64,000 bases of DNA from the NCBI RefSeq assembly GCF_021432385.1, contig NZ_JAEACT010000002.1, positions 1,011,501 to 1,075,500 on the forward strand. The letters are read 5' to 3'. The notes under the pieces were generated by a model, which saw only the letters and a list, made by a program, of their open reading frames with translations, was not told where the DNA came from and searched no databases. Source of the DNA: Clostridium hydrogenum (GTDB taxonomy: Bacteria; Bacillota; Clostridia; Clostridiales; Clostridiaceae). The position numbers were made by a program, and so were the translations under genes. Positions 7,330 to 17,462 of this stretch are shown piece by piece (position 1 is the first letter of the stretch; each line of letters opens with the position of its first letter).

Positions 7330-8580
7330 ATGAATAATGATATTTTTGATTCAAAAAAATTCAAACTAGAAAATGGACTTGAAATAATTTCAATAAAAAA
7401 AAATACCGAATTGTTTTCTCTGCATGTTGGAGTTAAAATAGGTTCTATATATGAAGAAGTTCATGAAAAAGGTATTTCGCATTTTATAGAACATATGCTT
7501 TTTAAGGGAACAAAAACTATGAGCAATGAGAAGTTAAATGAGGCTTTTGAATCTCTTGGTGGGGAGTATAATGCATATACAGATTATGATTGTACGGTAT
7601 ACAGTATTACAGCTTTAAAAGAAGAAATGGATCTTGGACTTAAGCTCATTTCAGATATGATTAGAAATGCTGTTTTTGATGAAGAGGAGTTTCAAAAGGA
7701 AAAGGAAGTTATTTTAGCCGAGATTAGAAGTATTAAAGATGATATTGAGGATTACAGTTTTGCAAAGGTTCATGAAATAGGTTTTTCAAAAGGACCGCTT
7801 AAGTATGATACTATAGGTAGTGAGACTAATATAAAGAGATTTTCAAATAAAGACTTAATTGATTTTTATAATAAATATTATGCCCCTAATAATTCCTGTT
7901 TAGTACTGGTTTCAAGCCTTGATCATGAAGAGGTATTTTTAAAAATTAAGAAATGTTTTGAGGATTGGAATAAAAAAGTTATAGTGAAAAAACAGATTGT
8001 TACTGAAAAAAATCTGCCTTTAAAAAAATTTTCTTATAAAAATGATTTAGAGCAAAGTACTATAACATATATGTTTACTTTTTATAACCTAACAAGAATT
8101 GAAGAAATGGCAATTAAGATACTTAACTATAAATTTGGAGAGAGTGCAAATAGCATTTTGTTTAGGGAAATAAGGGAAAATAAAGGACTGGCATATGATG
8201 TCTATTCCGAGATTAACACAGCTGAATGTGCGAAAACTATGTATATATATACCTCAGTTAAAAAGAAAAATGTTAATTTAGCCATTGAATGTATAAATAA
8301 TTGTATTAGCAATTTAAAAAGTAAGAAGAATTTTTTAGACAATAATTCAATTATTCTTATGAAAAAAGTCTTAAAGACAGCGGTTATCTCAACAATAGAA
8401 GATACAACGGATTTGGGCAACTATGTAATTCATCAATGCATCGATGGGAGAAATATTTATGAATTTTTAGAAGACATAAAAAATGTTGATATTATAAAAG
8501 TTGAAGATATAATAACCATTGCAAAGAAAGTTTTAAATGATCCGACAATTCATATAATGATTCCAAAGGAAAGTGATTAA
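7330..8580 (+). CDS. M16 family zinc metalloprotease (insulinase-like)
   Basis: 416 residues, the usual size of clostridial single-chain M16B peptidases. The inverted zinc motif HxxEH is H51-F-I-E54-H55, with the distal zinc ligand E131 in 'ILAEIRS' at the expected spacing. The N-terminal half carries catalysis; the C-terminal half ('ENKGLAYDVYSE') has the R/Y-type substrate pocket 'RENKGLAY'. No signal peptide is seen, so it is cytoplasmic. The start has a good site ('ggaggaagaaattaatg'). The gene overlaps recX by 8 bases, suggesting co-transcription. The substrate is unknown. Confidence 0.9.
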   Translation: MNNDIFDSKKFKLENGLEIISIKKNTELFSLHVGVKIGSIYEEVHEKGISHFIEHMLFKGTKTMSNEKLNEAFESLGGEYNAYTDYDCTVYSITALKEEMDLGLKLISDMIRNAVFDEEEFQKEKEVILAEIRSIKDDIEDYSFAKVHEIGFSKGPLKYDTIGSETNIKRFSNKDLIDFYNKYYAPNNSCLVLVSSLDHEEVFLKIKKCFEDWNKKVIVKKQIVTEKNLPLKKFSYKNDLEQSTITYMFTFYNLTRIEEMAIKILNYKFGESANSILFREIRENKGLAYDVYSEINTAECAKTMYIYTSVKKKNVNLAIECINNCISNLKSKKNFLDNNSIILMKKVLKTAVISTIEDTTDLGNYVIHQCIDGRNIYEFLEDIKNVDIIKVEDIITIAKKVLNDPTIHIMIPKESD

Positions 8581-9232
8581 AGTGCAGGGAGTTATAACTA
8601 AAATAGAAGTTCAGAAAAATAAAAAAGATAGGGTTAATGTGTACATTGATGAAGAATATTCCTTTTCATGCAGCATGGAGCTAGTTTATTCGCATGGACT
8701 AAAAAAGAATAAACTAGTTGACATGGATGAGATAAAAGATGTTGTTAGCGATGATAATTATATATATTGCAAGGAAACTGCACTTAAAATTATTGAAAGA
8801 ACTCTAAAAACGGAAAAAGAAGTGGAAATTAAACTTAGGCAAAAAGGTTTTGAAGAAAATTTAATTGATAAAGCAATAAATTTCCTTAAAAAATATGATT
8901 TTGTCAATGATAATAAATATATTAAGTGTTATGTTAAAGAGAAGATAAAAAAAGATGGAAAAAATAAAATTAAATATAATTTAATGAAAAAAGGCATAAG
9001 GGAAGACTTGATTGAAAAAGAACTTAATGAGGTTAATATAGATAAGCAACAATATTCTAATACATTAATGGAACTTGCAAGAAAAAAGTACGAAATTCTA
9101 AGTAAAAAAGAAGATGATAAGCTAAAAGTAAAAAAGAAAACTTGTGATTATTTGCTTAGGAAAGGCTATTTGTGGGAGGAAATAAAACCAGTATTAAATG
9201 ATTTATTAAAGATAAACTACCTTGAAACTTAA
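8573..9232 (+). CDS. recX: RecX regulatory protein
   Basis: 219 residues. The N-terminus 'VITKIEVQKNKKDRVNVYIDEEYSFS' (key part VITKIEVQKNKKDRVNVY) and three-helix repeats such as 'EVEIKLRQKGFEENLIDKAINFLK' are typical of RecX, which binds RecA filaments and modulates recombination. Two GTG starts are possible: 8573 overlapping the protease gene, or 8582, which has better spacing from the AAAGGA site. The last codons ('LET' and stop) lie inside the D1 repeat element, so the native 3' end may have been replaced when the element inserted. Confidence 0.87.
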   Translation: MIKVQGVITKIEVQKNKKDRVNVYIDEEYSFSCSMELVYSHGLKKNKLVDMDEIKDVVSDDNYIYCKETALKIIERTLKTEKEVEIKLRQKGFEENLIDKAINFLKKYDFVNDNKYIKCYVKEKIKKDGKNKIKYNLMKKGIREDLIEKELNEVNIDKQQYSNTLMELARKKYEILSKKEDDKLKVKKKTCDYLLRKGYLWEEIKPVLNDLLKINYLET

Positions 9233-9310
9233 AATTAATTTGTACCAAAATGCCATCTTCTGGGCATTATGATGCACATGAATTTTAATAGTTGAAATGG
9301 TTTATCTATA
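9210..9310. repeat. D-type inverted-repeat element, copy D1
   Basis: About 100 bp, bounded by 'agataaactaccttgaaact' and the roughly complementary 'agttgaaatggtttatct'. An inner hairpin is built on 'aatgccatcttctgggcatt'. A second copy (about 80% by eye) is at 29498-29600. The left end encodes the last seven residues and stop of RecX. Confidence 0.7.
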
Positions 9311-9311
9311 A

Positions 9312-10508
9312 ATGAGTAAGGAGATGATTTTCTTTATGGCAAATCCCGTAACAATTTTCATAGTTTTATGCTTTATGTATCCTTTAATTAAAGGATTTTT
9401 ATATAAGTTTTCATCCTATGACCTAAAAAGGGATTCGCAAGGAATAGTTAATAGTATATCTTTTTTATTAGCACTATTTATTGGTGTAAGATATGGTAAA
9501 TTAATTGTATTAAATCAAAATGTGAATAAGCTTATTCATAAGTTACCGGAAAATATTTATAGTTTTATAGATAAAAATCCTATGGTTATTTATTTTATAG
9601 TTATTCCAATAATTATTTATGTAACATACTCAATTATTAAAATTATATTGAACTTTATAAATAGAATAACATTTTTTAAAATTTTCGATGGTATGGAAGG
9701 AATGCTTTCTAATAAAAGTAATATTATTAAAAGAATTTTGGGGGCATTTGTTCAACTTCCAAGGGCTATCTGTTACTTAATCACTGTTTTGTTTATATTT
9801 AATATAGCTTCAATGTTAAATATAAATAAACAATTTGATAATTATCTTAAGACTTCAAAGACATATAATTACTTGTGCAAGCAAATAGTTATTCCTGTAA
9901 CCAATTCAAATCTTGCAAAAAGATTACCTAAGATTATAGATAATTCATTTAAGATTGTTGTAAAACAAAACAATAATACAATTCAAAAAGGCAATCAAGG
10001 TGCCAGTGAAAATGTTAATAACAATACAATTGTTTATTATAATGGAGTAACTTTAGATGATGGTGTAAAATCAAATAGTGAAATTGATAATTTTGCAAGA
10101 AATCTTGTGGCTAACGAAAATGGAACTGAAAATAAAGCTAGAAAAATATATAATTGGATAGGGAGTAATATAGCTTATGATTATGATAAAGCAAATTTAG
10201 TGCTTAATGATAACTACAATGTTAAATCTGGAGCTATTCCGACTTTTGATACAAGAAAGGGAATATGTTTTGATTATTCATGCCTTTATGTAGCTATGGC
10301 GAGGGCAAATAATATTAAGGTGAGGCTTGTTACGGGAGAAGGCTTCAATGGTGTATCATGGGTAAGTCATGCATGGAATCAAGTATATATACCAGATTTG
10401 AATACATGGATAAATGTAGATACTACCTTTGCAAAAGGCGGAGATTATTTTAATAGAAAAATGTTTTCTTTAGATCATAAGGACGACAAGGTAATAGGGG
10501 AGTGGTAA
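9312..10508 (+). CDS. Membrane transglutaminase-like cysteine peptidase-fold protein
   Basis: 398 residues. Four hydrophobic segments are visible in the first half (about 10-28, 48-66, 92-115, 150-170). From about 265 a transglutaminase-core domain follows with a complete triad: C319 in 'KGICFDYSCL', H353 in 'VSHAWNQV' and D370 in 'WINVDTTF'. The catalytic domain is probably outside the cell. Such proteins may act as peptidases or amidases on cell-surface substrates; the exact activity is unknown. The start is taken at the first ATG (9312), though ATGs at 9324 and 9345 are possible. The gene ends directly at a B-type repeat. Confidence 0.8.
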   Translation: MSKEMIFFMANPVTIFIVLCFMYPLIKGFLYKFSSYDLKRDSQGIVNSISFLLALFIGVRYGKLIVLNQNVNKLIHKLPENIYSFIDKNPMVIYFIVIPIIIYVTYSIIKIILNFINRITFFKIFDGMEGMLSNKSNIIKRILGAFVQLPRAICYLITVLFIFNIASMLNINKQFDNYLKTSKTYNYLCKQIVIPVTNSNLAKRLPKIIDNSFKIVVKQNNNTIQKGNQGASENVNNNTIVYYNGVTLDDGVKSNSEIDNFARNLVANENGTENKARKIYNWIGSNIAYDYDKANLVLNDNYNVKSGAIPTFDTRKGICFDYSCLYVAMARANNIKVRLVTGEGFNGVSWVSHAWNQVYIPDLNTWINVDTTFAKGGDYFNRKMFSLDHKDDKVIGEW

Positions 10509-10706
10509 TATTGTGAAGTAAGTGTATCGCAGGATATTAAATAAAATTAATAAATCTAAGGTGAAAAACTTTAAAAGCCTAAGAAGTTTCAATAACTCGC
10601 TGGAAAGATGCTCAGACAATTGAAACATCTAAGTCTTTTAAAGTTTTTTACCTAAGATTTATATAATTTTATTTAAATCATCCTGCAACACACTTATTTC
10701 ACAATA
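10509..10706. repeat. B-type long-hairpin element, copy B1
   Basis: The outer arms 'tattgtgaagtaagtgt' (from 10509) and its near-complement 'acacttatttcacaata' (to 10706) close a ~200-bp fold-back. Inner arms continue through 'cgcaggat'/'atcctgc', 'ttaataaatctaagg'/'cctaagattta' and 'aaaactttaaaagcctaag' with its partner. The centre is the family core 'gtttcaataactcgct' ... 'ctcagacaattgaaac'. It starts immediately after the transglutaminase stop codon and is closely similar to copy B8 at 56759. Confidence 0.8.
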
Positions 10707-10770
10707 CACATGGGTTTAAGGAAAAAATTCCTACGTGCCTACGGAATTTTGGTGTAGTGCAAGAAAATAG
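10707..10770. repeat. E-type companion repeat, copy E1
   Basis: It reads 'catgggtttaaggaaaaaa' then 'gtgcctacggaattttggtg'. It is one of six copies in the window; each lies next to a B-type hairpin with its 'ttaagg' end facing the hairpin. Confidence 0.65.
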
Positions 10771-10796
10771 TTTTTAAATTATTGAGAATTAACTAA

Positions 10797-10978
10797 AGCA
10801 GGGTACAATGAAGGATACACTTGCTAGGGGTTTGTGCGTAAGCCCATTTAGGTTCTTTAACTTAGTAGAAGTACTATCAATAGTAGTGGAATAAAACTTT
10901 GTGTATTAATAAACTTACGTCAGGTAAATCTTAAACTAAAATGTTGTTCAGCTTCGCTGTACTTTGTACTCTATATTA
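10797..10978. repeat. A-type element, copy A2 (rearranged)
   Basis: It begins 'gcagggtacaatgaaggata' and ends 'ctgtactttgtactctatat', the complementary A termini. It includes an inverted copy of the 'taagccc...ggttctttaactta' block seen at 1236-1266 and 51262. The 'cttacgtcaggtaaatctta' block of the family is present near the right end. Confidence 0.6.
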
Positions 10979-10989
10979 TATAATTTCTT

Positions 10990-11346
10990 TTATTTTTCTA
11001 CCTTTAATTTATCAGTAAGTATTTTTATAGCTTTTTCACATTCTTTGTCGTCATTGTCAAGTGCCCAAGCTGTATTAAAATACATCAAAGCTTTTTTATT
11101 ATGAGAGAGCATAGCATAGCAATAGCCTAAATTAAAATAGTATTTACTATCTTGTTTTCTTTCAATAGCTGCTTTAATTAAAGAAATTGCATTAGTATAA
11201 TTTTTTAATTTTATAAAGCAAACGCCTGCATTATACATTGCTGTTGCTTCGTTTTCTTTCATTTCAATAGATTTTCCATAAAGTTCAAGAGCTTTTTTAT
11301 AATCTTTTTTATTGTAATATTCTGTTGCCTTGTCAAAATACAACAT
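10990..11346 (-). CDS. Small TPR-repeat protein
   Basis: 118 residues. Three tetratricopeptide repeats can be read: 'ATEYYNKKDYKKALELYGKS', 'ATAMYNAGVCFIKLKNYTNA', and 'SKYYFNLGYCYAMLSHNKKA' leading into 'LMYFNTAWALDND'. A strong AAGGAGGAA site precedes the ATG. There is no signal peptide, so it is probably a cytoplasmic scaffold. The partner is unknown. Its 3' side is packed with repeat elements. Confidence 0.8.
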   Translation of the reverse strand: MLYFDKATEYYNKKDYKKALELYGKSIEMKENEATAMYNAGVCFIKLKNYTNAISLIKAAIERKQDSKYYFNLGYCYAMLSHNKKALMYFNTAWALDNDDKECEKAIKILTDKLKVEK

Positions 11347-11697
11347 CTAATTCCTCCTTACATATAAAATAAATGTATATTTAATTTATAACCAATATAT
11401 GTAATAATATACAAAAAATAAAAAACAAGAAAATATAATTTAAATAGGTAGTATTTATAAAGAATCTCTATTTGTTGATTTTAATTATTATCTTGTTATT
11501 TTATAAAATTATATGTTATAATTAGTATGTTTATAGAATCGAAATATTAATATATACAATATAAAGTAGTAAGCATGAAATCAATATACTATATATTGCA
11601 TATTTGGTGTAATATTTCTGTTGCGGAATTTATAAAAGGGTATCATACTTAAATTTAAGCTGATAACCTTATAAAAATATTTGATAGGAAGGTAACT
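11347..11697 (+). promoter_or_regulatory. Intergenic region with a near-perfect palindrome before the giant activator gene
   Basis: At 11638-11668 the sequence GGGTATCA-ta-CTTAAATTTAAG-ct-GATAACC is an almost perfect 31-base palindrome. It lies 24 bases before the ribosome binding site 'aggaaggt' and the ATG at 11698. Its position suits an operator or a structured leader. The left part carries the start of the divergent TPR gene. No terminator, RNA gene or ORF was seen in the rest. Confidence 0.5.
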
Positions 11698-14600
11698 ATG
11701 AAGAAAATATTAAATTTGGGATTAGATGTAGGCTCAACTACTGTCAAAATTGTATTATTAGATAATGAAGAAAATATTTTATATAGTAAATATCAAAGGC
11801 ATTTTTCTGATATAAAGTCTACAATTGTACAGCTCATAACAGAAGCTTACGATAAGTTTAAAGATGAAGATGTAACAGTTATGGTTACTGGTTCAGGAGG
11901 ATTGTCTGTTTCAAGCTGGCTAAATGTAACATTTATACAAGAAGTTATAGCATGTACTGAAACTGTACAAAGGATTATTCCTGAGACTGATGTTGCAATT
12001 GAACTTGGCGGTGAAGATGCCAAAATAACATATTTTAATGGAAATGTTGAGCAGAGAATGAATGGAACTTGTGCAGGTGGTACTGGGGCATTTATAGATC
12101 AAATGGCAACACTACTTAAAACGGATGCTTTAGGTTTAAATGAGCTCGCAAAGTCACACAAATGCATATATCCAATAGCTGCAAGATGTGGAGTTTTTGC
12201 AAAAACTGATGTACAACCACTTTTAAATGAAGGAGCTGCAAGAGAAGATATAGCAGCATCCATATTTCAAGCTGTAGTCAATCAAACCATAAGTGGACTT
12301 GCCTGTGGAATGCCTATAAAAGGGAATGTTGCTTTTTTAGGAGGCCCTTTATATTTCTTATCTGAGCTAAGGCAGAGATTTATTGAAACCTTGAATTTAA
12401 AAGGAGAAGAAATAGTTTTTCCTAAAAATTCACAGCTTTTTGTTGCTATTGGAGCAGCTTTATCTTCTAAAAATGAACAAGTAGTCAGCTTCAAGGAAAT
12501 AAAAAAGAGACTTTTAAAGTTAAGTACTGCAGAAACACATGAAGTTGATAGATTAAAACCACTATTTAAGGATAAAGCAGACTATGATGAGTTCAAAAAG
12601 CGACATGATAATAATAAAGTTAAGAGGGGAAGCCTTGAAGATTATGAGGGAAATTGTTTTCTTGGTATAGATGCTGGTTCAACAACTACAAAAGCCGCAC
12701 TTATATCGGAAGCAGGGGAACTTTTATATTCTTATTATGGGAGTAATGAAGGAAGTCCTCTTAATTGTACAATAAAGATACTAAAAGATTTATATGGAAA
12801 GATGCCTAAAGGTGCACACATAGTTAAAAGTGCAGCTACTGGGTATGGAGAAGGATTAATAAAAGCGGCATTGCGCATAGATATTGGTGAGGTTGAAACT
12901 GTTGCACATTCTAAAGCAGCGGAATTTTTTCTCCCAGGTGTAGATTTCATACTTGATATTGGTGGACAAGATATGAAATGCATGAGGATAAAAGATGGAG
13001 TTATAAGTGCTGTTACTTTAAATGAGGCGTGTTCATCAGGTTGTGGATCATTCTTAGAAACTTTTGCAAAGTCTTTAAATATGACTGTTGAGGAATTTGC
13101 CAAATCTGCAATTGACTCTAAGAATCCAGTTGATTTAGGTTCAAGATGTACAGTATTTATGAATTCAAGAGTTAAGCAGGCGCAAAAGGAAGGCGCAAAA
13201 GTTGGAGATATATCTGCAGGATTGTCTTATTCTATAATAAAAAATGCTTTGTTTAAGGTTATTAAAGTTAGAAACCCAGAAGAGTTAGGCAAAAAAGTAA
13301 TTGTTCAAGGTGGAACTTTCTATAATGATGCTGTTCTTAGAAGTTTTGAATTTGTTTCAGAAAGAGAAGCAGTAAGACCTGATATTGCAGGGCTTATGGG
13401 TGCTTTTGGTGCAGCAATAATAGCTAAAGCAAGGTATACTGAAGGAGAGGCTACAACTCTTTTAAAGGAAGAAGAGCTTGAAAAATTTAATACAAAAGTA
13501 GACATGAGAAGATGCGGAAAATGTGCAAATAATTGCTTACTTACAGTTAATGAATTTTCTGATGGAAGAAAGTTTATAACAGGAAATAGATGTGAACGTG
13601 GAGCTGGAAATGACATAAAAAAGAATGACATACCAAACCTTTACGATTATAAATATAAGAGGATATTTGGATATACGCCTTTAAAAGAGCCTAAAAGAGG
13701 TGTAGTTGGAATACCAAGAGTTTTAAATATTTATGAAAACTATCCATTTTGGCATACTTTCTTTACGGAGCTTGGATTTAGGGTACAACTTTCCCCAAGA
13801 TCTGCTAAAAAGGTTTATGAATTAGGAATGGAGACAATACCTTCAGAATCTGTTTGTTATCCTGCTAAATTAAGTCATGGACATATAATGAGTTTGCTTA
13901 AAAATGGAATAAAGTTTATATTTTACCCTTGCGTTCCATATGAAAAGAAGGAACAAGCGGGAGCGAATAATCATTACAATTGTCCTATTGTTACTTCTTA
14001 TTCAGAGGTGTTAAAAAATAATATTGATGAGTTAAGAAATGAGAATATAATTTTTAAAAATCCATTTGTTGCTTTAGATAATAAGGAGAAGCTAAAAACA
14101 AGACTTTTAGAGGAACTTATTGAATTTGGAGTGTCAAAAAATGAAATAAATAATGCTGTAGATAAAGCTTGGGATGAACAAGAAAGCGCTAGAGCGGATA
14201 TTAGAAAAAAAGGTGAAGAAGTTTTAAGTTATTTAAAGGAAACAGGGAGAAAAGGAATAGTTCTTTCTGGAAGACCTTATCACATAGATCCAGAAATAAA
14301 TCATGGTATTCCAGAACTTATAACTAGCTATGGAATGGCAGTGCTTACAGAAGATTCAGTGGCACACTTAGGGGAAGTTGAAAGACCTCTTAGGGTAGTA
14401 GATCAGTGGGTGTATCATTCTAGACTTTATGCAGCGGCAAGCTTTATAGCAAAAGAAGATAATCTTGAGCTTATTCAACTGAATTCCTTTGGTTGTGGCT
14501 TAGATGCTGTAACAACCGATCAAGTTGAAGAAATTCTTGATAGGTTTGGCAAGATATACACGCTTATAAAAATTGATGAGGGAAATAATTTAGGCGCAGT

Positions 14601-15981
14601 AAGAATTAGAATACGTTCACTTAAGGCTGCTATGCAAGAAAGAGATAAAAATAATGTAAAGCCTAAAAGAATAGTAGGTAAATCTAAGAGAATAGTATTT
14701 ACAAAAGAGATGAAGAAAAATCATACTGTGCTTTGTCCTCAAATGTCACCAATACATTTTCAATTTCTTGAACAAGCACTTAAAAGTGAAGGATATAATT
14801 TAGTCGTTTTACCTTCTGTTGATAGAAAATGTGTTGATGAAGGCTTAAAATATGTAAATAATGATGCATGTTATCCATCTATAATCGTAGTTGGGCAGAT
14901 GATAGAGGCATTAAAATCAGGGAAATATGATCTTAATAATACATCACTCCTTATATCTCAAACAGGTGGAGGATGTAGAGCAACAAATTATATTGGTTTT
15001 ATCAGAAAAGCTATTGAAGATGCAGGTTTTTCAAATGTGCCTGTAATTGCTATAAGTGCTCAAAAAATAGAAAAAAACCCTGGAATTAATTATACTATGG
15101 CAACAGGAATTAAAGCTATAAAGGCAATACTTTATGGAGATTTATTTATGCGAGTGCTTTATAAAGTTAGACCTTATGAAAAAGTAAAAGGATCTGCTAA
15201 TGAACTTTATGAAAAATGGGTGCAAGTATGTAAAGAAGACAGTAGAAATACAAAAGTAAAAAGCTTTAAAAATAATGTATACAATATAGTTAGAGAATTT
15301 GATAAGTTAGAACTAACTAATGAGGTTAAGCCTAAGGTTGGTATTGTGGGTGAGATACTTGTTAAGTTCCATCCGACTGCAAATAACAATATAATTGAAA
15401 CCTTAGAAAATGAAGGTGCAGAAGCGGTTGCTCCAGATCTTATGGATTTTGTACTTTATTGTGCATATAATGAGACCTTTAAAAATAAATACTTAGGAAC
15501 ACCTAGAAAAGCTAAATTTGTGGGTGACGTTTTAATAAAAGCTATAGAATGGTTTAGAAAGCCTATGAAAAAGGCGTTAGATGAAAGTAATAGATTTGAA
15601 GCACCTAAATCTATTCAAGAATTGGCTAAAGGTGTGTCAGACATTGTTTCACTTGGAAATCAAACGGGTGAAGGATGGTTCTTAACAGCTGAAATGGTAG
15701 AACTTATAGAAAGTGGTACTGAAAATGTTGTATGCATGCAGCCTTTTGCATGTCTTCCAAATCATGTTACAGGAAAAGGTATGATTAGAGAGTTAAAAAG
15801 AAGATATCCAAAGGCAAACATATCACCAATTGATTTTGACCCTGGTGCCAGTGAAGTAAACCAGCTTAATAGAATCAAGTTAATGTTATCTACAGCATTT
15901 AAGAATATTGAAGGCGATGAAGATAAGAATATTCAAATTTCAAAGGATGAAGTTGCATCGGCTAAAATAGCGGAAAGATAA
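11698..15981 (+). CDS. Giant 2-hydroxyacyl-CoA dehydratase activator-like protein (tandem BadF/HgdC ATPase plus DUF2229 and HgdB-like parts)
   Basis: 1427 residues. Two actin-like ATPase (ASKHA) domains lie in tandem: residues 6-260 ('[16 protein letters not shown]', '[10 protein letters not shown]', '[11 protein letters not shown]') and 321-580 ('[16 protein letters not shown]', '[10 protein letters not shown]', '[11 protein letters not shown]'). Each has the two cysteines (C125/C164 and counterparts in 'NEACSS' and 'SRCTVF') that in HgdC hold a 4Fe-4S cluster at the dimer interface. A four-cysteine patch '[10 protein letters not shown]...NRCERG' follows, then DUF2229 (about 665-900, '[21 protein letters not shown]'), and a C-terminal region with '[16 protein letters not shown]'. 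Relatives are widespread in clostridia without known substrate; ATP-driven electron transfer to a dehydratase or reductase is inferred. Confidence 0.85.
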   Translation: MKKILNLGLDVGSTTVKIVLLDNEENILYSKYQRHFSDIKSTIVQLITEAYDKFKDEDVTVMVTGSGGLSVSSWLNVTFIQEVIACTETVQRIIPETDVAIELGGEDAKITYFNGNVEQRMNGTCAGGTGAFIDQMATLLKTDALGLNELAKSHKCIYPIAARCGVFAKTDVQPLLNEGAAREDIAASIFQAVVNQTISGLACGMPIKGNVAFLGGPLYFLSELRQRFIETLNLKGEEIVFPKNSQLFVAIGAALSSKNEQVVSFKEIKKRLLKLSTAETHEVDRLKPLFKDKADYDEFKKRHDNNKVKRGSLEDYEGNCFLGIDAGSTTTKAALISEAGELLYSYYGSNEGSPLNCTIKILKDLYGKMPKGAHIVKSAATGYGEGLIKAALRIDIGEVETVAHSKAAEFFLPGVDFILDIGGQDMKCMRIKDGVISAVTLNEACSSGCGSFLETFAKSLNMTVEEFAKSAIDSKNPVDLGSRCTVFMNSRVKQAQKEGAKVGDISAGLSYSIIKNALFKVIKVRNPEELGKKVIVQGGTFYNDAVLRSFEFVSEREAVRPDIAGLMGAFGAAIIAKARYTEGEATTLLKEEELEKFNTKVDMRRCGKCANNCLLTVNEFSDGRKFITGNRCERGAGNDIKKNDIPNLYDYKYKRIFGYTPLKEPKRGVVGIPRVLNIYENYPFWHTFFTELGFRVQLSPRSAKKVYELGMETIPSESVCYPAKLSHGHIMSLLKNGIKFIFYPCVPYEKKEQAGANNHYNCPIVTSYSEVLKNNIDELRNENIIFKNPFVALDNKEKLKTRLLEELIEFGVSKNEINNAVDKAWDEQESARADIRKKGEEVLSYLKETGRKGIVLSGRPYHIDPEINHGIPELITSYGMAVLTEDSVAHLGEVERPLRVVDQWVYHSRLYAAASFIAKEDNLELIQLNSFGCGLDAVTTDQVEEILDRFGKIYTLIKIDEGNNLGAVRIRIRSLKAAMQERDKNNVKPKRIVGKSKRIVFTKEMKKNHTVLCPQMSPIHFQFLEQALKSEGYNLVVLPSVDRKCVDEGLKYVNNDACYPSIIVVGQMIEALKSGKYDLNNTSLLISQTGGGCRATNYIGFIRKAIEDAGFSNVPVIAISAQKIEKNPGINYTMATGIKAIKAILYGDLFMRVLYKVRPYEKVKGSANELYEKWVQVCKEDSRNTKVKSFKNNVYNIVREFDKLELTNEVKPKVGIVGEILVKFHPTANNNIIETLENEGAEAVAPDLMDFVLYCAYNETFKNKYLGTPRKAKFVGDVLIKAIEWFRKPMKKALDESNRFEAPKSIQELAKGVSDIVSLGNQTGEGWFLTAEMVELIESGTENVVCMQPFACLPNHVTGKGMIRELKRRYPKANISPIDFDPGASEVNQLNRIKLMLSTAFKNIEGDEDKNIQISKDEVASAKIAER

Positions 15982-15987
15982 ATAAAT

Positions 15988-16176
15988 ACAGAGTACAGAG
16001 TACAGAGTACAGTGAAGGATGATTTTTCTACGCGAGCGTAGAAAAATCTAAAAACTTATTTTTTTATTGCTGCGCAATCGCGCCATATATGGTGCTCAGC
16101 GAAGCTGACAACATTAAGTTTAAGATTTACCTAAGCAAAGCGGAAGGTAAATCATCCTTCACTGTACTCTGCTTTT
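15988..16176. repeat. A-type inverted-repeat element, copy A3
   Basis: The termini are 'acagagtac' units in a 7-base period ending 'agtgaaggat' and the complementary 'atccttcactgtactctg'. Inside are four nested hairpins: 'tttttctacg'/'cgtagaaaaa', 'attgctgcgcaat', 'gcgccatatatggtgc' with 'ctcagcgaagctga', and 'gatttacc'/'ggtaaatc'. It begins six bases after the stop codon of the activator gene. Confidence 0.8.
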
Positions 16177-16259
16177 CAAATTGTAATTTAACAGGATGAA
16201 CTTGGTAAAAGCAATTTTAACTTTTCAAATTGCTTATCTATATTTGCGGGGTGTTTAAT

Positions 16260-17090
16260 TTGTTAATTAAATTTTGTGGACAAGATAATACTCTTGATTC
16301 AAAACCATTTGTTAATGATGAAGTACAGTTTAATTTAATCCAGTTAATAAGAGAAAGTGAAGTGCCATATTTATTTACAAATAAAAATAAAAGCATGATA
16401 ATTGCACAATCTGCTCTTCAATTTCCAGCATGGGTATGGACAGATAATCAAATTACAAAGTATGATAAGGAAGAGTTAAAAAATGATTTTGCTGAACTTT
16501 ATAAGGATGCAGATAGGCTAGTTTTTATAGCAAAACCTGATATTGCAATTGAATTAGCAGAACATTATTCTAGAGTTAAAAACATAAAATATTCCGTTGT
16601 ATTGCAAATGGAGTCATTTCAATGTCAAAAAGTTATAGAACCAAAGCCATTAAGTGGATTTCTTAGGAAAGCTGCATTGGAGGATGTTAAGATTATTTCA
16701 CAATTTTTATCAGGATTTATTTACGACTGTTTTGGCAAAACAACTACACCAGATGAGCAAATCCAAAATGCAAAATGCTACATTGAAAATGGAAACTTAT
16801 ATGTTTGGTGTAATGATGATGGAATAATCTCAATGGCAAATATTGCACACCGCTCAAAGCGCAATGCTAGGATAAATGCAGTATATACAAGACCCGATAT
16901 GAGAGGAAAGGGATTTGGAGCAGTAATTGTTGCAGAAATTTGCAGAATTATACTTGATGAGAATAGATTGCCTGTTCTTTATACAGATTTAGCTAATCCG
17001 GCATCAAATAAGGCATATAAAAATGTTGGATTTGTTGAATGTGGTAGACTCACACAAATAGCTTTTGATTTTAATATGCCTAATGCTTGA
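16260..17090 (+). CDS. GNAT-family N-acetyltransferase with N-terminal extension
   Basis: 276 residues from the TTG at 16260, chosen because GCGGGGTG lies 7 bases upstream. The C-terminal half is a GNAT fold: 'DGIISMANIAHRSKRNARIN', then the acetyl-CoA binding motif A 'PDMRGKGFGAVIVAEICRII' (RGKGFG), then 'NPASNKAYKNVGFVECGR'. The N-terminal ~130 residues form a separate domain common in this subgroup ('SALQFPAWVWTDNQ'). The acceptor is unknown. The stop codon overlaps the -35 box of the proS T-box promoter. Confidence 0.8.
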   Translation: MLIKFCGQDNTLDSKPFVNDEVQFNLIQLIRESEVPYLFTNKNKSMIIAQSALQFPAWVWTDNQITKYDKEELKNDFAELYKDADRLVFIAKPDIAIELAEHYSRVKNIKYSVVLQMESFQCQKVIEPKPLSGFLRKAALEDVKIISQFLSGFIYDCFGKTTTPDEQIQNAKCYIENGNLYVWCNDDGIISMANIAHRSKRNARINAVYTRPDMRGKGFGAVIVAEICRIILDENRLPVLYTDLANPASNKAYKNVGFVECGRLTQIAFDFNMPNA

Positions 17091-17115
17091 CAGGCAAGAA
17101 TAGTTGTTGTAATAT
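17087..17115 (+). promoter_or_regulatory. Sigma-A promoter for the T-box-proS transcript
   Basis: TTGACA (17087-17092), 17-base spacer, TAATAT (17110-17115). The -35 box overlaps the TGA stop of the preceding acetyltransferase gene. The start site should be near 17122, just before the T-box leader. Confidence 0.75.
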
Positions 17116-17122
17116 TAACAAA

Positions 17123-17368
17123 AAGATTATTTACTGTGAAAAGGAGTAGTATGTATATATTTCTTTTAGAAAGGGAATGGTTGATGAAAATTCCTAGAAA
17201 TTTATACTGAACCAGCCTTGGAGTTCTGCACCGAAATAGTAGTAGGCTGCAGCAGGTATTCCTGTTATAGATAAAGAGAGATTATAGAATTATGGAATGT
17301 ATTTTATAATAATTAGGGTGGTAACGCCAAGAAAGGTCCCTTGTGGATTTTTCTTGGTGTTTTTTTAC
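17123..17368 (+). ncRNA. T-box riboswitch (proline) controlling proS
   Basis: Stem I shows the AG-bulge/GNUG-type loops ('agaaagggaatggttgatga') and 'gaaCCAgccttggag', in which CCA at 17212-17214, a proline codon, is the specifier. The same context in the valS leader gives a valine codon, which supports this reading. The T-box antiterminator sequence AGGGTGGTAACGCC is at 17315-17328. The terminator stem 'cgccaagaaa'/'tttcttggtg' ends in a T run at 17361-17367. Uncharged tRNA-Pro would base pair with the specifier and the T-box bulge and allow read-through into proS. Confidence 0.93.
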
Positions 17369-17462
17369 GTGACTTCGATAGAAGTGCAGCGAAGTTTCAG
17401 GGGGCTGGATGTCCACTGAAATCTTATTATATTTAATTAATAGTGAAGAAAGGAAGAAAAGT

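Noticed and set aside
17409..17462. Upstream ATG for proS adding 18 residues
   Set aside because: No ribosome binding site, and ProS proteins begin at the downstream ATG, which has a good site.
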